DNA from: Pithys albifrons albifrons
Taxonomy: Eukaryota; Chordata; Aves; Passeriformes; Thamnophilidae
Reading direction: 5' to 3'
Length of the DNA stretch: 64,000 bases
NCBI RefSeq assembly: GCF_047495875.1
Contig: NC_092474.1
Span: 3,427,001-3,491,000 of the forward strand
Shown here in pieces: positions 38,501 to 49,672 of the stretch. Every line of letters begins with the position of its first letter. Within the stretch, counting starts at the first letter, position 1. Below the pieces are notes generated by a model that was not told the DNA's origin, searched no databases, and saw nothing but the letters and a program-made list of their open reading frames with translations. Made by a program: the position numbers and the translations under genes.

Positions 38501-41500
38501 CCAGAGGAGTGCTGCTCATGCCTCTCCTCTCCATCTCACCTGTCCCTCCCAGCCCAGAAACAGGACCTTTCCCCCAGCCCTTTCCCATCCAGCCAAAGGT
38601 TCCAGCAGGTGCTGGATGCAGGAGGTGGTGGTGCAGGTTGAGATCTCCCCAGGCTCTGGGCCAGCAGAGGATGCCCACTCAAGGGAATGCCTCATCTCCC
38701 ATCCTCTGCTGCTCTCATGCAGGTTCAGGTACAGCAGAAGACCTTTGTACCACAGTGCTACAAGAAAACCACCCCAGGGAGCACATCACCTCGGGGCCCT
38801 TCTACTTGGGCTTTCTCCAGAAGAAGCAAACATAAACCAGTGTAAACACATCAAACCAAATGGATTATTTCTTTTTCCTGCCACAGCTGGATTGGTGCAC
38901 CATTGTGTCCCTAACTACAGCACTGCAGGGCAGCTGGGGGCACAGGTCTGTTCTGGGTGCCCCAGATGAAGGAAAAACTGGAACCCTGGTCTGTGGATCA
39001 AGGAGAGAGAAGGACAGACATAAGTCTCCAATAGTCCAGCTTAAGTAATACTTTGCAGTGAGGCACTTCCTTACCCTGCCTTGGATTCCCTTGTCAGAAA
39101 GAGAAGCTTGATGAGAGCAATGAGTTTCCCAGAGGAGGGTGCACCAATCAGTCAGTATTAGCATACCTACTCTGAACATCCCACTGACACCCGTTGTTGG
39201 GAAGATGCAATGGAATAACTCTCAAACTTACTCACTTGCTCAGAGTTGTGAAAAGAGTTCTCAGCCAAGTTTCCAAATTCTGATCATGTGCTGACCTTAA
39301 TTACATCCATGCAACTCCACAAAGGCAATCAAGGGCTAAACATGTCCCTTCAAGAACATTCTGCTCATCTTTAGTCACATTTTACTTCCAATTAACTTAT
39401 TTATTTATTTAAACCAGTTCCTGACCACTAATCTTCAAAATTCAAACTAAATGCTTTAATTTCTCAAGTGAAAACCAACAAGATAAACGAATCTCAGCAA
39501 GCAAGAATTTGGGCCAGGCATGATACAGACATAACAGTAGAGCGATAAAACACAAATAATTTCAGCATTCCACGTGGGCCAATTCATCAGCAGGCTAACA
39601 GGTCAGTGCCAGGCTGACATCTGAGCACCACATGGTTGTAAGTTTTTCCAAGATGGTTTTTGCATTCCTGAAATAAACTTGTTACAACTGCTGATCCCCT
39701 GCATCCCTGAAAGCAGCTGAACTGCACACATGGACCCCGAGCTCAGCAGCAACACTGTTCAAACCCTTCTTTCCCAATCGCCAGGAGTTCAGTGTGTTCA
39801 AGCTCTTGATGAAACTAATATAAAATTTGGCATAGTGTTCAACTACATTTGTAATCCAAGCTCAGTTTTAATTAATTCACAGCATTCAAAGTCCTTCTTT
39901 TTCATATTCTGGTGTATAGCCCACAGACATGAGAGTGAAGGTTCATTTTGTCCCATTTAAGTTAAAATTCCAGAATTTAAAATTTTTCTTTGTGACTGCT
40001 CTCTTTAAGTTTCTTTTTCTGAAAATTGGAATAAAACCCCTTTTTCATCTCAGCAGATTTCAGCCTCTGGAGATTACTTCCAGCTGGCATACAGTAGAAC
40101 AGTGACCAAATTAATCTAACCTGTTTTGAGTAAAGATAAAGAAGAAAAATAAAGAGCTCACAGCTTGTTTCTAAGAACTTCCTTGTATTTCTATGCTCCC
40201 TGGAAATTAGTCACCTCACAGTCCATCCATAAATGTCTACAATGCATCCCTAATCTCACAGTATTTCAAGTATTCAAGAGAAAGCTCCATCAGATACAAG
40301 ACATCCTACAGATTTGTTCCTATGAATGTCCCACTGAAACAAAATGAAATCCATGTGAGACACTGTAATTCCTCCCCAAACCAGGGGCATAAATTACATC
40401 ATAGTTCTGTACCTTGTAATGAAATTGCAATGATAAATATTGAGAATGTGCACAAGAAATGCAGAAAATGTGTAAATACAGAGAGAGATGTGCTGGATGT
40501 TGTTGAAGGTGAGAAAAGGAGTTGGACCAGAACCAGCAGGAAGGGAGGCCCTGGGGGAGGGTTAGCAGGTCTAAATCATGATGTTGTTCTGTAAGTGGAA
40601 AAATCTAGACATGCCCATGTGAAAGAACAAAGAGAAGGAGTTAAGCAAGAAGATTCTTTTTTGAATTTAACATAACTCAGAAGAAAAAGTCACCATCCTT
40701 GACAAACAGTTGCCATACAAACTGAGCTCGCTGGTCATTAGAAATGCTCACCACACCCACCCATGTGGCAGAGCAGGTACTTCTGAGGAAGGTCACTCAT
40801 TGTTAGTGTTTGTTGCTTAGAGACACCTCAGCTTTGCCTGCACTCTGGAGGACTCTGTGCTCTCCACACTCTAAATAACTCCAGTGTCTCATTAGTGGAA
40901 AGCTTATGCCTTTCCTTCATTTTTTGTTTTCTGAGCAGAAAGAAAATCAATGTGAAGAGTAGCCGAGAGAGAACACTTATCACACTGAGCTGGTCTCAAG
41001 AGTTCATGGATTTCCACCTCAACAGTGTTATCCCTAGGGATGTTCTCCCAAGTCTGAAACTGCTGTGTATGGACTGGTCTGTATTACAACTCTTTGCAAT
41101 GTCAATACTTCCCTTTCTTAATTTCTTTAATTGTTCTCTCTGCAGCTGCCTGCCTTTCTGCAAGGAGTGGTAGAACTACTCACACCTGGTTTTCCTGTTC
41201 CACTGACTGCTGCATTAAAGGCCATTCTGGTGCCCTTGGAGAGGATGTCTGACCCTTGCTACTCCCCTGCATTTATCAGTAGATGGAGAGAAAGGGAAAT
41301 TATACTTTCCATGGGAGAATGGAAGTATGCAAGGCTCAAAGAATTCCCATGGAAAATGAATTCACTTTTTTTCGTACCAAAATACAGCATTTGATGAAAA
41401 ACTCGGCAGTTTTCAAGCAATCTATTTCCAATCACTTTTTTAATGTTTTTTTATGAAAAAGACTCTTTTCTGTAAGAAAAAAATAAACATTCTGTCAAAA

Positions 41501-44130
41501 ATAGCGTTCATACAGAAAAATTTCATTCATTTCTATTTATATGGCCACAGATATATAATAGCTATATAAACAGAACTCTTCAAATATGGGCAATTGCATA
41601 TTCCTACCCTCTCTTTTTCTTGTCTCATATTATCTGTGCACTTCATTTATAAGAAAAATAAAATACACAAAAGTTCAAGGTCAACTATAACATCATTGCA
41701 ACAATTTCTTAGAGCATTGACAATCTAATATTCCAATGGGTGATTTAAATGGGTCCTTTGAACCTTGGCTCATGAATTTCACAACATGGTGAATAATGTG
41801 AATATGTGCTTAAAATCCACAGCATTTTAACGTTTACTTGAGAGGATTCCAAGGACACCTGAGAGGAGTTTCCAAATGTCTAGTTGATTCAGTGGACTCC
41901 AATGCTTAGGCATTTGAGGCAAATACTTAGCAAATGTTTGGGGAATTTGCAGCTGAGCACAGTCTTCTTGTGCAGGTCAAAAGCCAAAAAAGTCAGTCTT
42001 TGTCCAACTCACCTTCATGCCAATTACACAATGAAGACACCAATTTTTTGTCACTGGTTAAAAAAAATCACAAGATAATCCTAAATAGTCAATTTAAAGG
42101 CAACTTTGGACAAAGATTTAGGATGAGATTTTCCTTTTATCATGAAGGGCAAAAAAAACCAATGCAGAAATACTCAGCATAAATTTTGCTGGATGTAAAT
42201 GCGTTGGACCAAAAATTTAAGGAGAGAGAAAATATTGAAAATAGAGCCATTAAAGGACTGTGAGGAACTTGAAGGTTCATTGACATCCAGCCTTTCCTGC
42301 TTACTCATTTCAGACCTCTTAAGGAAAATTTCATTCCAAAGACTTTGATATGAAATATCTTTTCTCTGCAATTACTGATATTGCATAATACTACAACTTA
42401 TTGCAGCATCCCCACTAATCATCACAATTTAAAATCTGTTTATTTGAAAGCTGGACCTTTCAGAACTATTCCACAATAGAAACCCAACCAGTCTTTCAGT
42501 GGCATTTAATTAGTGGCCATCCTGCTCAATCCTGGCTAATTCCCTGTATACTGCTCTTTAAACCAGGGTTAGTAATAGCACATTTCTTCCAAGATACTTT
42601 TATTTCACAAGATTGGAGGTCTTCAGGCAAAGTTGAAGCATATTATGAGTGTGAAGAGTTCCTGGAAAAATTATACTTGGAAACCAGCTGGAGTCATTAG
42701 GTGCTTTACAAGCAATAAAGATATTAATGGTTAGATAAAACCCAGCTGACCTGAAGACACTAACCCCCATCTTCACATGGTTAGACTAATACAAAGGGCT
42801 GTGGGTGTTAATTAAGCTCTTTGGATAGAAGACCATCTTTTTCTAAACTCTGACCCTGACTTTGACAAGAATACACCATCTAAGCAGAGCTACCAGGGGA
42901 GCACTTGTACAAACAGTGCTACTAAATCAGCAACTTCTAATCCAGGATTAGTCAGTCCTTGAAAAGACTTTGGTGCTGCTCAGTGGTATAACCTTGGTTT
43001 AGTGTTCCCCTGCACTGCAAGCTGACCTCTGTGTCTGCAGGAACCTGTGCTGCCCTCACCAGCCCAGAGGAGAAATTCAAAAGAAGAACCCATCAAAAAA
43101 AAAACAGAGCCTGAGTCAGGGCCATACAGTCAATGAACCCATGCCAAAAGAAGTGACAAAACCCTTCCAGCTGCACCACAGAGGACATCAGGCTTTGTTA
43201 GCAATACACAGTGATAAATGTGGCAGTAGGAGTCCTACTGAGGCTCTTCTCCAGTCTGCTAATTTATATTATTGGGGTAGTGTCTGTAGAAAACTGAGAA
43301 TGTGCCAGAGTATAAATTTGACAGACAATTTGTATATGTTTCTTTAAATGTGCAGTTTGTGAATTATTTATATAACACATTCATAATTTATTAACTGAGA
43401 GTTCAGAGCGGAGCTTCATCACTGTCTCCACTGGATCCTCCCTGACAGAGCACACCTAAATAAAGTGGTAAAAACTCTTCTCCTGCCCATGGCAGTGCTG
43501 TCTGTCTGATTGCTAAGATCCAGGGTGGGGCTGACCTTGCTTTCTGCTGAGTTTTGGAGAGGGAGTCATTCACCTGCCAGGAGCAGACACTGCTCCACCT
43601 CTGTACCATGAAGAACATGTCTACTGTGAAAAGCAACATGCCACCAAAGTTTCATCTGAAAGAAGTAACTACTGTGAATAGTAAGCAAATCTCCTGGGTA
43701 AACAGGGAAAGAATCACTTCACACGGAGTTCAAGTTCAGCTGTTCATAGTCCACAAGTCTAGTTACCAAAACCCTAAACAGCCACATCTCAGCTGTCTCT
43801 GTCTTGAAAATGAATCATAAAAGCCAAGGTCACCTGTACAATGTCCTCTACTCCTTTTCCTGCTTAGAACTTCAAGAAATCATGCCAAAACAGTGAGAAT
43901 AAGGTAAAGAGAATTCTGACCTATCACAAATGTGTTTCATTTCAGGTCTCCAAAATTTTCAAACATAAATATAGTCAAGAAGTATTAAAACATCACCCCA
44001 GAAAGTAGGATGTAGAATAAATCTGAGCTGGGCATAACTGAGCCCAGTGCAGTCACTTACCGATGAGGCATGAGGATGTATTTATGTTTCATTTTTTAAC
44101 ACACAGATTTAGTCCTTTGCTTAATCTCAC
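29502..44130 (-). other. ADGRD1: ADGRD1 intron between GPS and TM1 exons
   Basis: A 14.6-kb intron with donor GTGAGA at 44130 and acceptor GTGTACAG at 29502. It separates the tethered-agonist exon from the first helix. It holds a minus-oriented CR1 fragment at 31667-32096. Open frames of up to about 165 codons occur, for example at 32508-32978 and 38475-38969, without recognised motifs or splice support. No alternative exon could be supported. Confidence 0.85.
31667..32096 (-). mobile_element. CR1 LINE 3' fragment, same orientation as the gene
   Basis: Read on the minus strand this is a longer CR1 end. On the plus strand it shows GGTTGGAAGGGACCTTAATG, CATCCAGTTCCACCTCC, GGGCAGGGACACCTTCCACT, TTGCTCCAAGCCCCATCCAA, then TGTTCCTAATATCTAATC and GGCTGAATAATCCCAGTTCT, all familiar from avian CR1 3' regions. 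It includes the 3' UTR and possibly the last part of ORF2, but no intact open frame. The far end at about 32096 is approximate. Confidence 0.95.
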
Positions 44131-44254
44131 CTTCAGAGGCACCACTTGCATCAGAATGGCAAAGTTGGTGAGGTGGTTACAGAGACACACTGAGTAGTTG
44201 AGGTCCCCACTCTCTCGCACACAGCCTTCATTAGACCAGACACCAGTTCCATTG
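44131..44254 (-). CDS. ADGRD1: ADGRD1 exon: GPS autoproteolysis site and tethered agonist
   Basis: This 124-bp exon follows acceptor CTTTGCAG and ends at donor GTGAGA. One base completes the Ser codon from the previous exon, then 41 residues follow, ending VVPLK. The GPS signature is complete: GVWSNEGC, then [11 protein letters not shown], giving the expected Cys/Trp pattern and the His-Leu/Thr cleavage tripeptide. In adhesion GPCRs the GAIN domain cleaves between Leu and Thr. The new N-terminus, here [13 protein letters not shown], is the buried Stachel agonist that activates the receptor when the N-terminal fragment moves or leaves. The core TNFAILM is identical to the human protein. Two N-glycosylation sequons, NGT and NYS, lie before the cleavage point. 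Cleavage is inferred from the intact triad and not shown by sequence alone. Confidence 0.96.
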
Positions 44255-46179
44255 CTGCAAAGCACACAGAAAAATGGAGCATAAACTCTTCTCAAAATGC
44301 ATCTTATGCAGGTTAATTTGACATGCACTGTACTAATATAGGAGATCAGGCCTTCTCAAGCTGGAGCATCCACAAACACTGCTAGTACCTCCTCAGTTCC
44401 ACCATGGAAATAGTTGAGGAAAATACTGACCAGGACATGGCACAGATCAGTTACCTACATGAATGTTTCTAACTATGTTTTCCCATTTTATAGCCAATGT
44501 GTGATAACTGCATTCTTTCTTTACATTGTGCATTTCGTTGATGGCATTTCACCTTGACCCAAATTTCTGTAGTCTGAGAACTGTAGTATCAGACAAGTCA
44601 ATAATCTTACAAACCCCCCCAAAAGTCAGCATGTCTTATCTGGTGCCTGTCCCTTATCCACTTTCCCACTCATCCTGTCAAAGGATGTAATTCAGGCTGA
44701 TTGAGCACGATTTCTAGTGACCCATCCATGGCAACTGTTTTGTGCCACATCATCCTCAGGGACAGCAAAGCAGCTCCTGCTGCACTGAGGGTATGGCTGG
44801 GCAGGGTGTGTGCCCTGGTGCCAGGCCTGGGTAGGAGAGTGATGCTCGTGAGTTTGCCTCTTCTTGGAGCCAGGGCAAGGCAGAATCCCCTGTGCTGTCA
44901 CAGTCCTGACATGGAGTGGGGACACAGAAACCACAGGCACAGGTCCAGGGGGGCTCCATGGGCTCAGGCACTGTAGGTCACCCACCCAAACTGCCTGGTC
45001 TTCACTGTTTATTACTTTTGCTATTCTTCTGAGTCCTGCAGCTAGACTGAGTGATCTGCATTTTTCTCAGTGCTTATTTTAAAGATAGGTATTACCTCAC
45101 ACTTCTGTCCTTCGGGACCTCCTTGAGTTCTCAGAGAGTCTGTTGTAGGTCAGAAACTAATTTCTTATTCTTTAACTACCATCCACTAGGGAATAAGACC
45201 ATCTTGACACAAATGAAGCTCATTTGGAAGGACAGATTTCCTATTTATGTTTGTAGCCCGAGGCAAAGCCTCAAGGGCCTGAGCCCCAGTGGAGAGCAGC
45301 ACAGGAACAATGCCACAACCATATTAATTGCTTCAGCAAAATCTGTTTCTAATTTATTGCAATTTGTGGGTAACCATAACAACAAGTAACTGCCAACAGC
45401 TGGGACAGTTCAACACACTTGAAACAAAACTTCAATAAAACAATTACAGTGACCTTCCCAAGTGCAAGCTGATAGGAGGGATCACAGCACCATGGGTTGT
45501 AGCTACATTAATTAGGCTTATTCTGTTATGGCTCAAAAGCTGTTAATCCTCATCAAATTTAAAATTCACTGTTTGTATTCTTTCTCAATTAATTCAGTAA
45601 GAACAGCATGTTTCAAAATAAAAATCAGAATAAATTTATTCAGAACTAAAAAAAAAATTAAAAAGCTACTGCTTTTCCATAGCTTTTATCTTCTGAGTGA
45701 AATTTGAGGTGATATTTATTTCCCTTTAAATCTAATTTGCATTCAGGAGTATAATATTTACCCATTCCATGCATTGGCCAAAATTCACAGCTCTGAAATG
45801 CTGATCTCACATAATGTTGTGACACAGGCACAGATCCAGTGAAAACAAAGACTGTGCTGGAGGTTTGCCATCCTAAAACATCCAAGCATCTGCCCAAGTG
45901 GACAATCTTAAACCAAGATAACCATGATTTGTACCATTCTGCAGTCTTGATTACAAACTTTATTCAGTCTCCCAATCCCCCACCTACCCAGGGTCTGTGA
46001 ATAACAAGTCTCCTATTAATGGTCAGGAGCCACTATCAAACTGTGGTTTTTCTAAACCCATGGTTCCATTTCTTTATTTCCACAAATGAAAGGATACAAG
46101 AAGGAAATAGGTAACACACAGCATCACAAAGTGTACTTTCATTCAACCAAGTGAAAGAATTTGAAATTATGTGACATAC
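44255..46179 (-). other. ADGRD1: ADGRD1 intron between the GAIN-end and GPS exons
   Basis: A 1.9-kb intron with donor GTATGT at 46179 and acceptor TTTGCAG at 44255. Open frames on both strands around 44.7-45.0 kb lie in a locally GC-richer stretch and have no recognisable domain. Nothing else was identified. Confidence 0.85.
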
Positions 46180-46253
46180 CTGTAGTCCAGAAAGGCACAG
46201 TAGAGATGAACTCTGTTACTCTTATTTAGTGCTTGGCTGTATTGCCTGGGCGT
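46180..46253 (-). CDS. ADGRD1: ADGRD1 exon: end of GAIN domain before the GPS
   Basis: This 74-bp exon is flanked by acceptor TTTTCTTGCAG and donor GTATGT. It starts in phase 0 and ends with two bases (AG) of a split Ser codon. It encodes 24 residues starting TPRQYSQALNKSNRV and ending in VHLYCAFLDY. The last stretch matches the human ADGRD1 segment VFVYCAFLDFS just before the GPS. The Cys here is the first of the conserved GPS cysteines, and NKS is an N-glycosylation sequon. The protein folds outside the cell as a late beta-strand of the GAIN domain, which supports autoproteolysis. The exon sits 1.9 kb upstream of the GPS exon in transcript order. It is too short and too interrupted to appear as a long open frame, so it was found by motif and splice sites. 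Confidence 0.93.
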
Positions 46254-47828
46254 CTGCAAGAAAAAAAATACAAACCCTGAGGGAATGTTTAAAAAGGACT
46301 AAATTCCACTATTCAACTACTTTAAATTCTCAAGGCTACAATAATTTCAAGAGACTTATTCTGGATTAATACACCATAACTGACAGCAAAATTGTTCACA
46401 CAAGACCCAAACATGTAAAGGCTGATATTCAGTTTAATTTTACACACTGGGATTAAACTCATGCCACTTTGAGGGAGAAATCTGTGTCCCATTGAAGTAA
46501 ACAGCAAACCTGGATTATTTATTGTGTAAATGCACAAATAGAAGTGTTAATTTTTGGAGGATTGGGGCATTATTCTTCGGCACATATTTGGCTTCTTTGA
46601 GTTTTGCTCATCATTTGTTCTCACTGGGTAATAAAAATGTCACATTTTAGGATTAATAACATTGAAATATGTGCATTACAATGACCAACTCACAGACATT
46701 TTCTTTCCACAATAGCAATTATTTTAAAACATACAATCAAACTGAAAGAGCAATGCCATAATTCAAGATTTTATTTTAACATACCTCAGCATGATAATGA
46801 CATAATTTCTATCTTTTGTAAACAGATTTAACGAGTCATTCAATCCCCTATATTCAAGCAGCTTTGAGACCCCATTCCCCACTCTGTTACACCCACTTGA
46901 TGACAAAATAATTCAAATTATATTGGAGTGACGTAATAGTTTTTTACAGACAAAATATGCAAAGTAGAGGATTTCCAGGATTTATTCAACCCTTTCTAAT
47001 ACATAAATCCCCAAAATCCACATTGTGTGGACCCTGTCTTATTGCACTTTTTAATTACAAGAGTCTTCAACACAGACAAATCGCTGGTGAATTAACAGCA
47101 GATTATTGCGACACAATTCTGCTGTCAAGCTGAAAGATAACCAAGTATTGCTTTCCTTATTTTAGAGAAAGAAGTAAAAAAACCCATCACCTCATCATGC
47201 TGAAACTCAACCAAGTACAAGAAGTTTCTCATGCAATTTTCCTTCTCCTCTCCCACCAGTTCAACAAGGAGTGTCAGGCACAAGGTTGCACAGATCCCTC
47301 CTCACCAGTGATAATAAACCATTTCTGCACGACCAGGGCCATCCACACGTTCCTACTGGATTTGCACACACCTCAAGTAGCTATGCTGCAGATAAGGACA
47401 TTTACTTCTCCTTAACTCCCATCTCTGGATTACATAAACAGAACTTGCTTATCTGCTTGAGCACATCCCTGGACAAAGCTTCAAGTTCTTGCCTCACTCT
47501 GTTTTCCTCAAGCCTTTGCCACAGAAACAGCTGAGCTTGCAGGTCAGGTGCTTTGTGAAGAGGAAGGAATGTCACTCACCTGCCAAGAGTCTCTACCTTC
47601 TCCTGGGACTCTGGTGACACCCTGTAGCCCTTTTCCACAAGGGGAGCAAAGCAAACACTAAAACCTCACAGTCTCACAGTGTGCCACACCAGGAGAGAGT
47701 CACATCCCTCATCATCAGGAAATATCTCCCTGATATAACCCCCACTCTGCTCATGGCACTTTCTTTCCAGCTGTGGAGAGAGAGATGCAGTAAAGCCAAG
47801 TCTATGATGTTAATTAATGTTAATGACA

Positions 47829-48035
47829 GAGGAGTCCTTCCTCATCTGGGAAAGGGTGGTCAAGCATTGGAATAGACTGCCCAGGAAGGTGGGGGAATCA
47901 CCATCCCTGGAGGTGTTTAAGAGGCATCTGGATCCAGCACTGGATGATGTGGTTTAGTGGTTACAGTGGTGGTGCTGGTTGGTGGTTGGACTGGATGATC
48001 TTAAAGGTCTCTTCCAACCTTGATGATTCTATGAT
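47829..48035 (+). mobile_element. CR1 LINE 3' fragment
   Basis: The sequence shows GGTGGTCAAGCATTGGAATA, CTGCCCAGGAAGGTGGGGGA, ATCACCATCCCTGGAGGTGT, TTAGTGGTTACAGTGGTGGT, GGACTGGATGATCTTAAAGG and CTTCCAACCTTGATGATTCT, ending ATGAT. This is the 3' terminus of a CR1 subfamily different from the copy at 15.2 kb, recognised by the TTAGTGGTTACAGTGGTGG segment. It is 5' truncated and opposite to the host gene. Confidence 0.95.
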
Positions 48036-49629
48036 AGGCCTTGCCCAACACTGGCTGCCCTGTGAATGCCTTGTACAAGAGTTCAGGATCAAATTGGTAT
48101 GTTCCCTGCTAGACCCATCAGTCCTGACCTTCCCATTCCTTTCAGCAAGTGCCCCACCACAGCCTCCCCTTTAACAATGGCAGGTCCTGCACACCCTCCA
48201 TCCATGAAATGCAGCATCTTTCAGAAACTGCTTCCTCCTCTAATTCCATCTCTGGCTGCTCAAAGCATTCTTGAAGAGAACTAGCTCAGAAACTGCAGAA
48301 GACTAATAATCCATAACCCCTGGCTGGAAAACTGCTTTCTGCAACTTCAGTTAATGTGGAGTTTTGTTGGCAGAGTTCATTCTGCTTCAGCATAAGCAAG
48401 AGCACATAACACACTTGTGTTTGCCCGTCGTGCTGTGTAATGTTATGCCCATCATATCATGGCCTTCCTGAAGCTGAAAGAATCTACAGTCAGTTTGTAT
48501 TACAAATTATTTCACTCCTATGACAAACAGTGGCTAAAAAAAAAAACAAGAAAGAAAAAAGAGATCTGCTGTAATAAGAGCTAAGATTGAACAATAATTG
48601 TCATTCCTGATTTGTAAGATCTCTCTAGATAAATCTGGATTCTTAATACACTGAATGGAAAGGGCACCACAGGGTCAGGTTGCAAGAAGACTGCAGTTGT
48701 GTATCTTTTTACACAAATAAATCCCAGATGTACGTTTTACTCTCGATTATGTACCTCTGGCAGGGGACAAATTATTGTTTTTCTCCATCTCATCTCTAAA
48801 CACAGATGTCACTTTTTAGACAATAACTGCACCAAGTGAGGCCATACAGCCTTTGACTTGTCCAGAACTGTGTGTACCCAGATGGAAAAAAAGTGGATAA
48901 ATAATAGTAATAAAAAATAGATTAATAGATTAAAAAATTGAAAAGAAGGGTCCATACTAATTTGCCTTTTTATTTCTCTTAAAGAATATGTCCTATGCTT
49001 TATCACCCATGACATATTCTTCACAAAGCTTCCCAGTGCCATTTATGATAACTGCATAAAATACTCATCTTCTCAAACTTCACTGAAGGGCTGCAACAAA
49101 ACTGTCACTAGAACAGAAAGCCCCCAATGTATAAAAAACTGGCTACAGAGGAATAAACCTCCTCTGATCCTCAACAACTCTACTTCAAAGTACTCTCTAA
49201 TCTATGAAACACAAACTGACTGTTCCTAAATACTGCACTTCTTAAGTTAAACTGTGTGTGACAGCTTATATGTGACTTGGATCCTGTAGAACGGAGGATA
49301 TTGATTTAATGACATTGATAACAGAAAGCTTGAAATACAAGTAGGCTTTTACACTAAAAGATTAAGTCATTTGAGTGTTTATAAAAGCCTGTGAAAGGAC
49401 AGTTTATGAAGCATTCAGGAGTGTGGAGAGGGAAAGTACCTGCATGCCAAATAATCCAGGATCTGTGCATGAGCTTTCCCTCATCTACATCCCTCCTATC
49501 AGACCTTCTGCATGAAGAGGGCTACGTGCAACTTCTCCAAGAAAGAATGACATTAAAACAGGAAAAGCAACCTCAGTAAGAAATGGGGCAAAGTCTGTGT
49601 CTGTCTAATGGAGTAAGTACCTTGAGGAA

Positions 49630-49672
49630 GGGCTGGGTGGTCTTTTCCAGCCTCAGTGATTCTGTGACTGTC
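49630..49672 (+). mobile_element. Small CR1 3' remnant
   Basis: The segment GGGTGGTCTTTTCCAGCCTC followed by AGTGATTCTGTGA resembles the terminal part of avian CR1 (GGTC-TTCCA-CCT-x-GTGATTCTGTGA). Only the last 40 or so bases are recognisable; the upstream boundary is not clear. Confidence 0.65.

Larger units (their letters stand above)
5519..46253 (-). other. ADGRD1: ADGRD1 gene, internal part (8 exons, both ends outside the window)
   Basis: This is the genomic span of the recognised exons of adhesion GPCR D1 (GPR133), a self-cleaving, Gs-coupled plasma-membrane receptor whose tethered peptide activates the seven-helix domain. Eight minus-strand exons of 74, 124, 104, 112, 154, 67, 67 and 92 bp join into one open frame of 794 nt. 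The product covers the end of the GAIN domain, the GPS, and TM1 to TM5 with no missing residues relative to the remembered human protein. All eight acceptors end in AG, all eight donors begin with GT, and phases agree at all seven joins. The signal peptide, pentraxin-like domain, most of GAIN, TM6, TM7 and the tail are not seen. The paralogue ADGRD2 is less likely because TM2, TM3 and ICL1 are nearly identical to D1. That comparison is from memory, not from an alignment run. Confidence 0.95.

Noticed and set aside
38475..38969. 164-codon plus-strand frame
   Set aside because: Longest plain frame here but Pro/Ser-rich with no domain, overlapped by another frame of similar length on the same strand; it has no splice or promoter support.
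48430..48480. TTTCAG acceptor-like site followed by an open minus-strand frame (LQEGHDMMGITLHS)
   Set aside because: No matching donor in phase and no similarity to the expected GAIN or pentraxin sequence.
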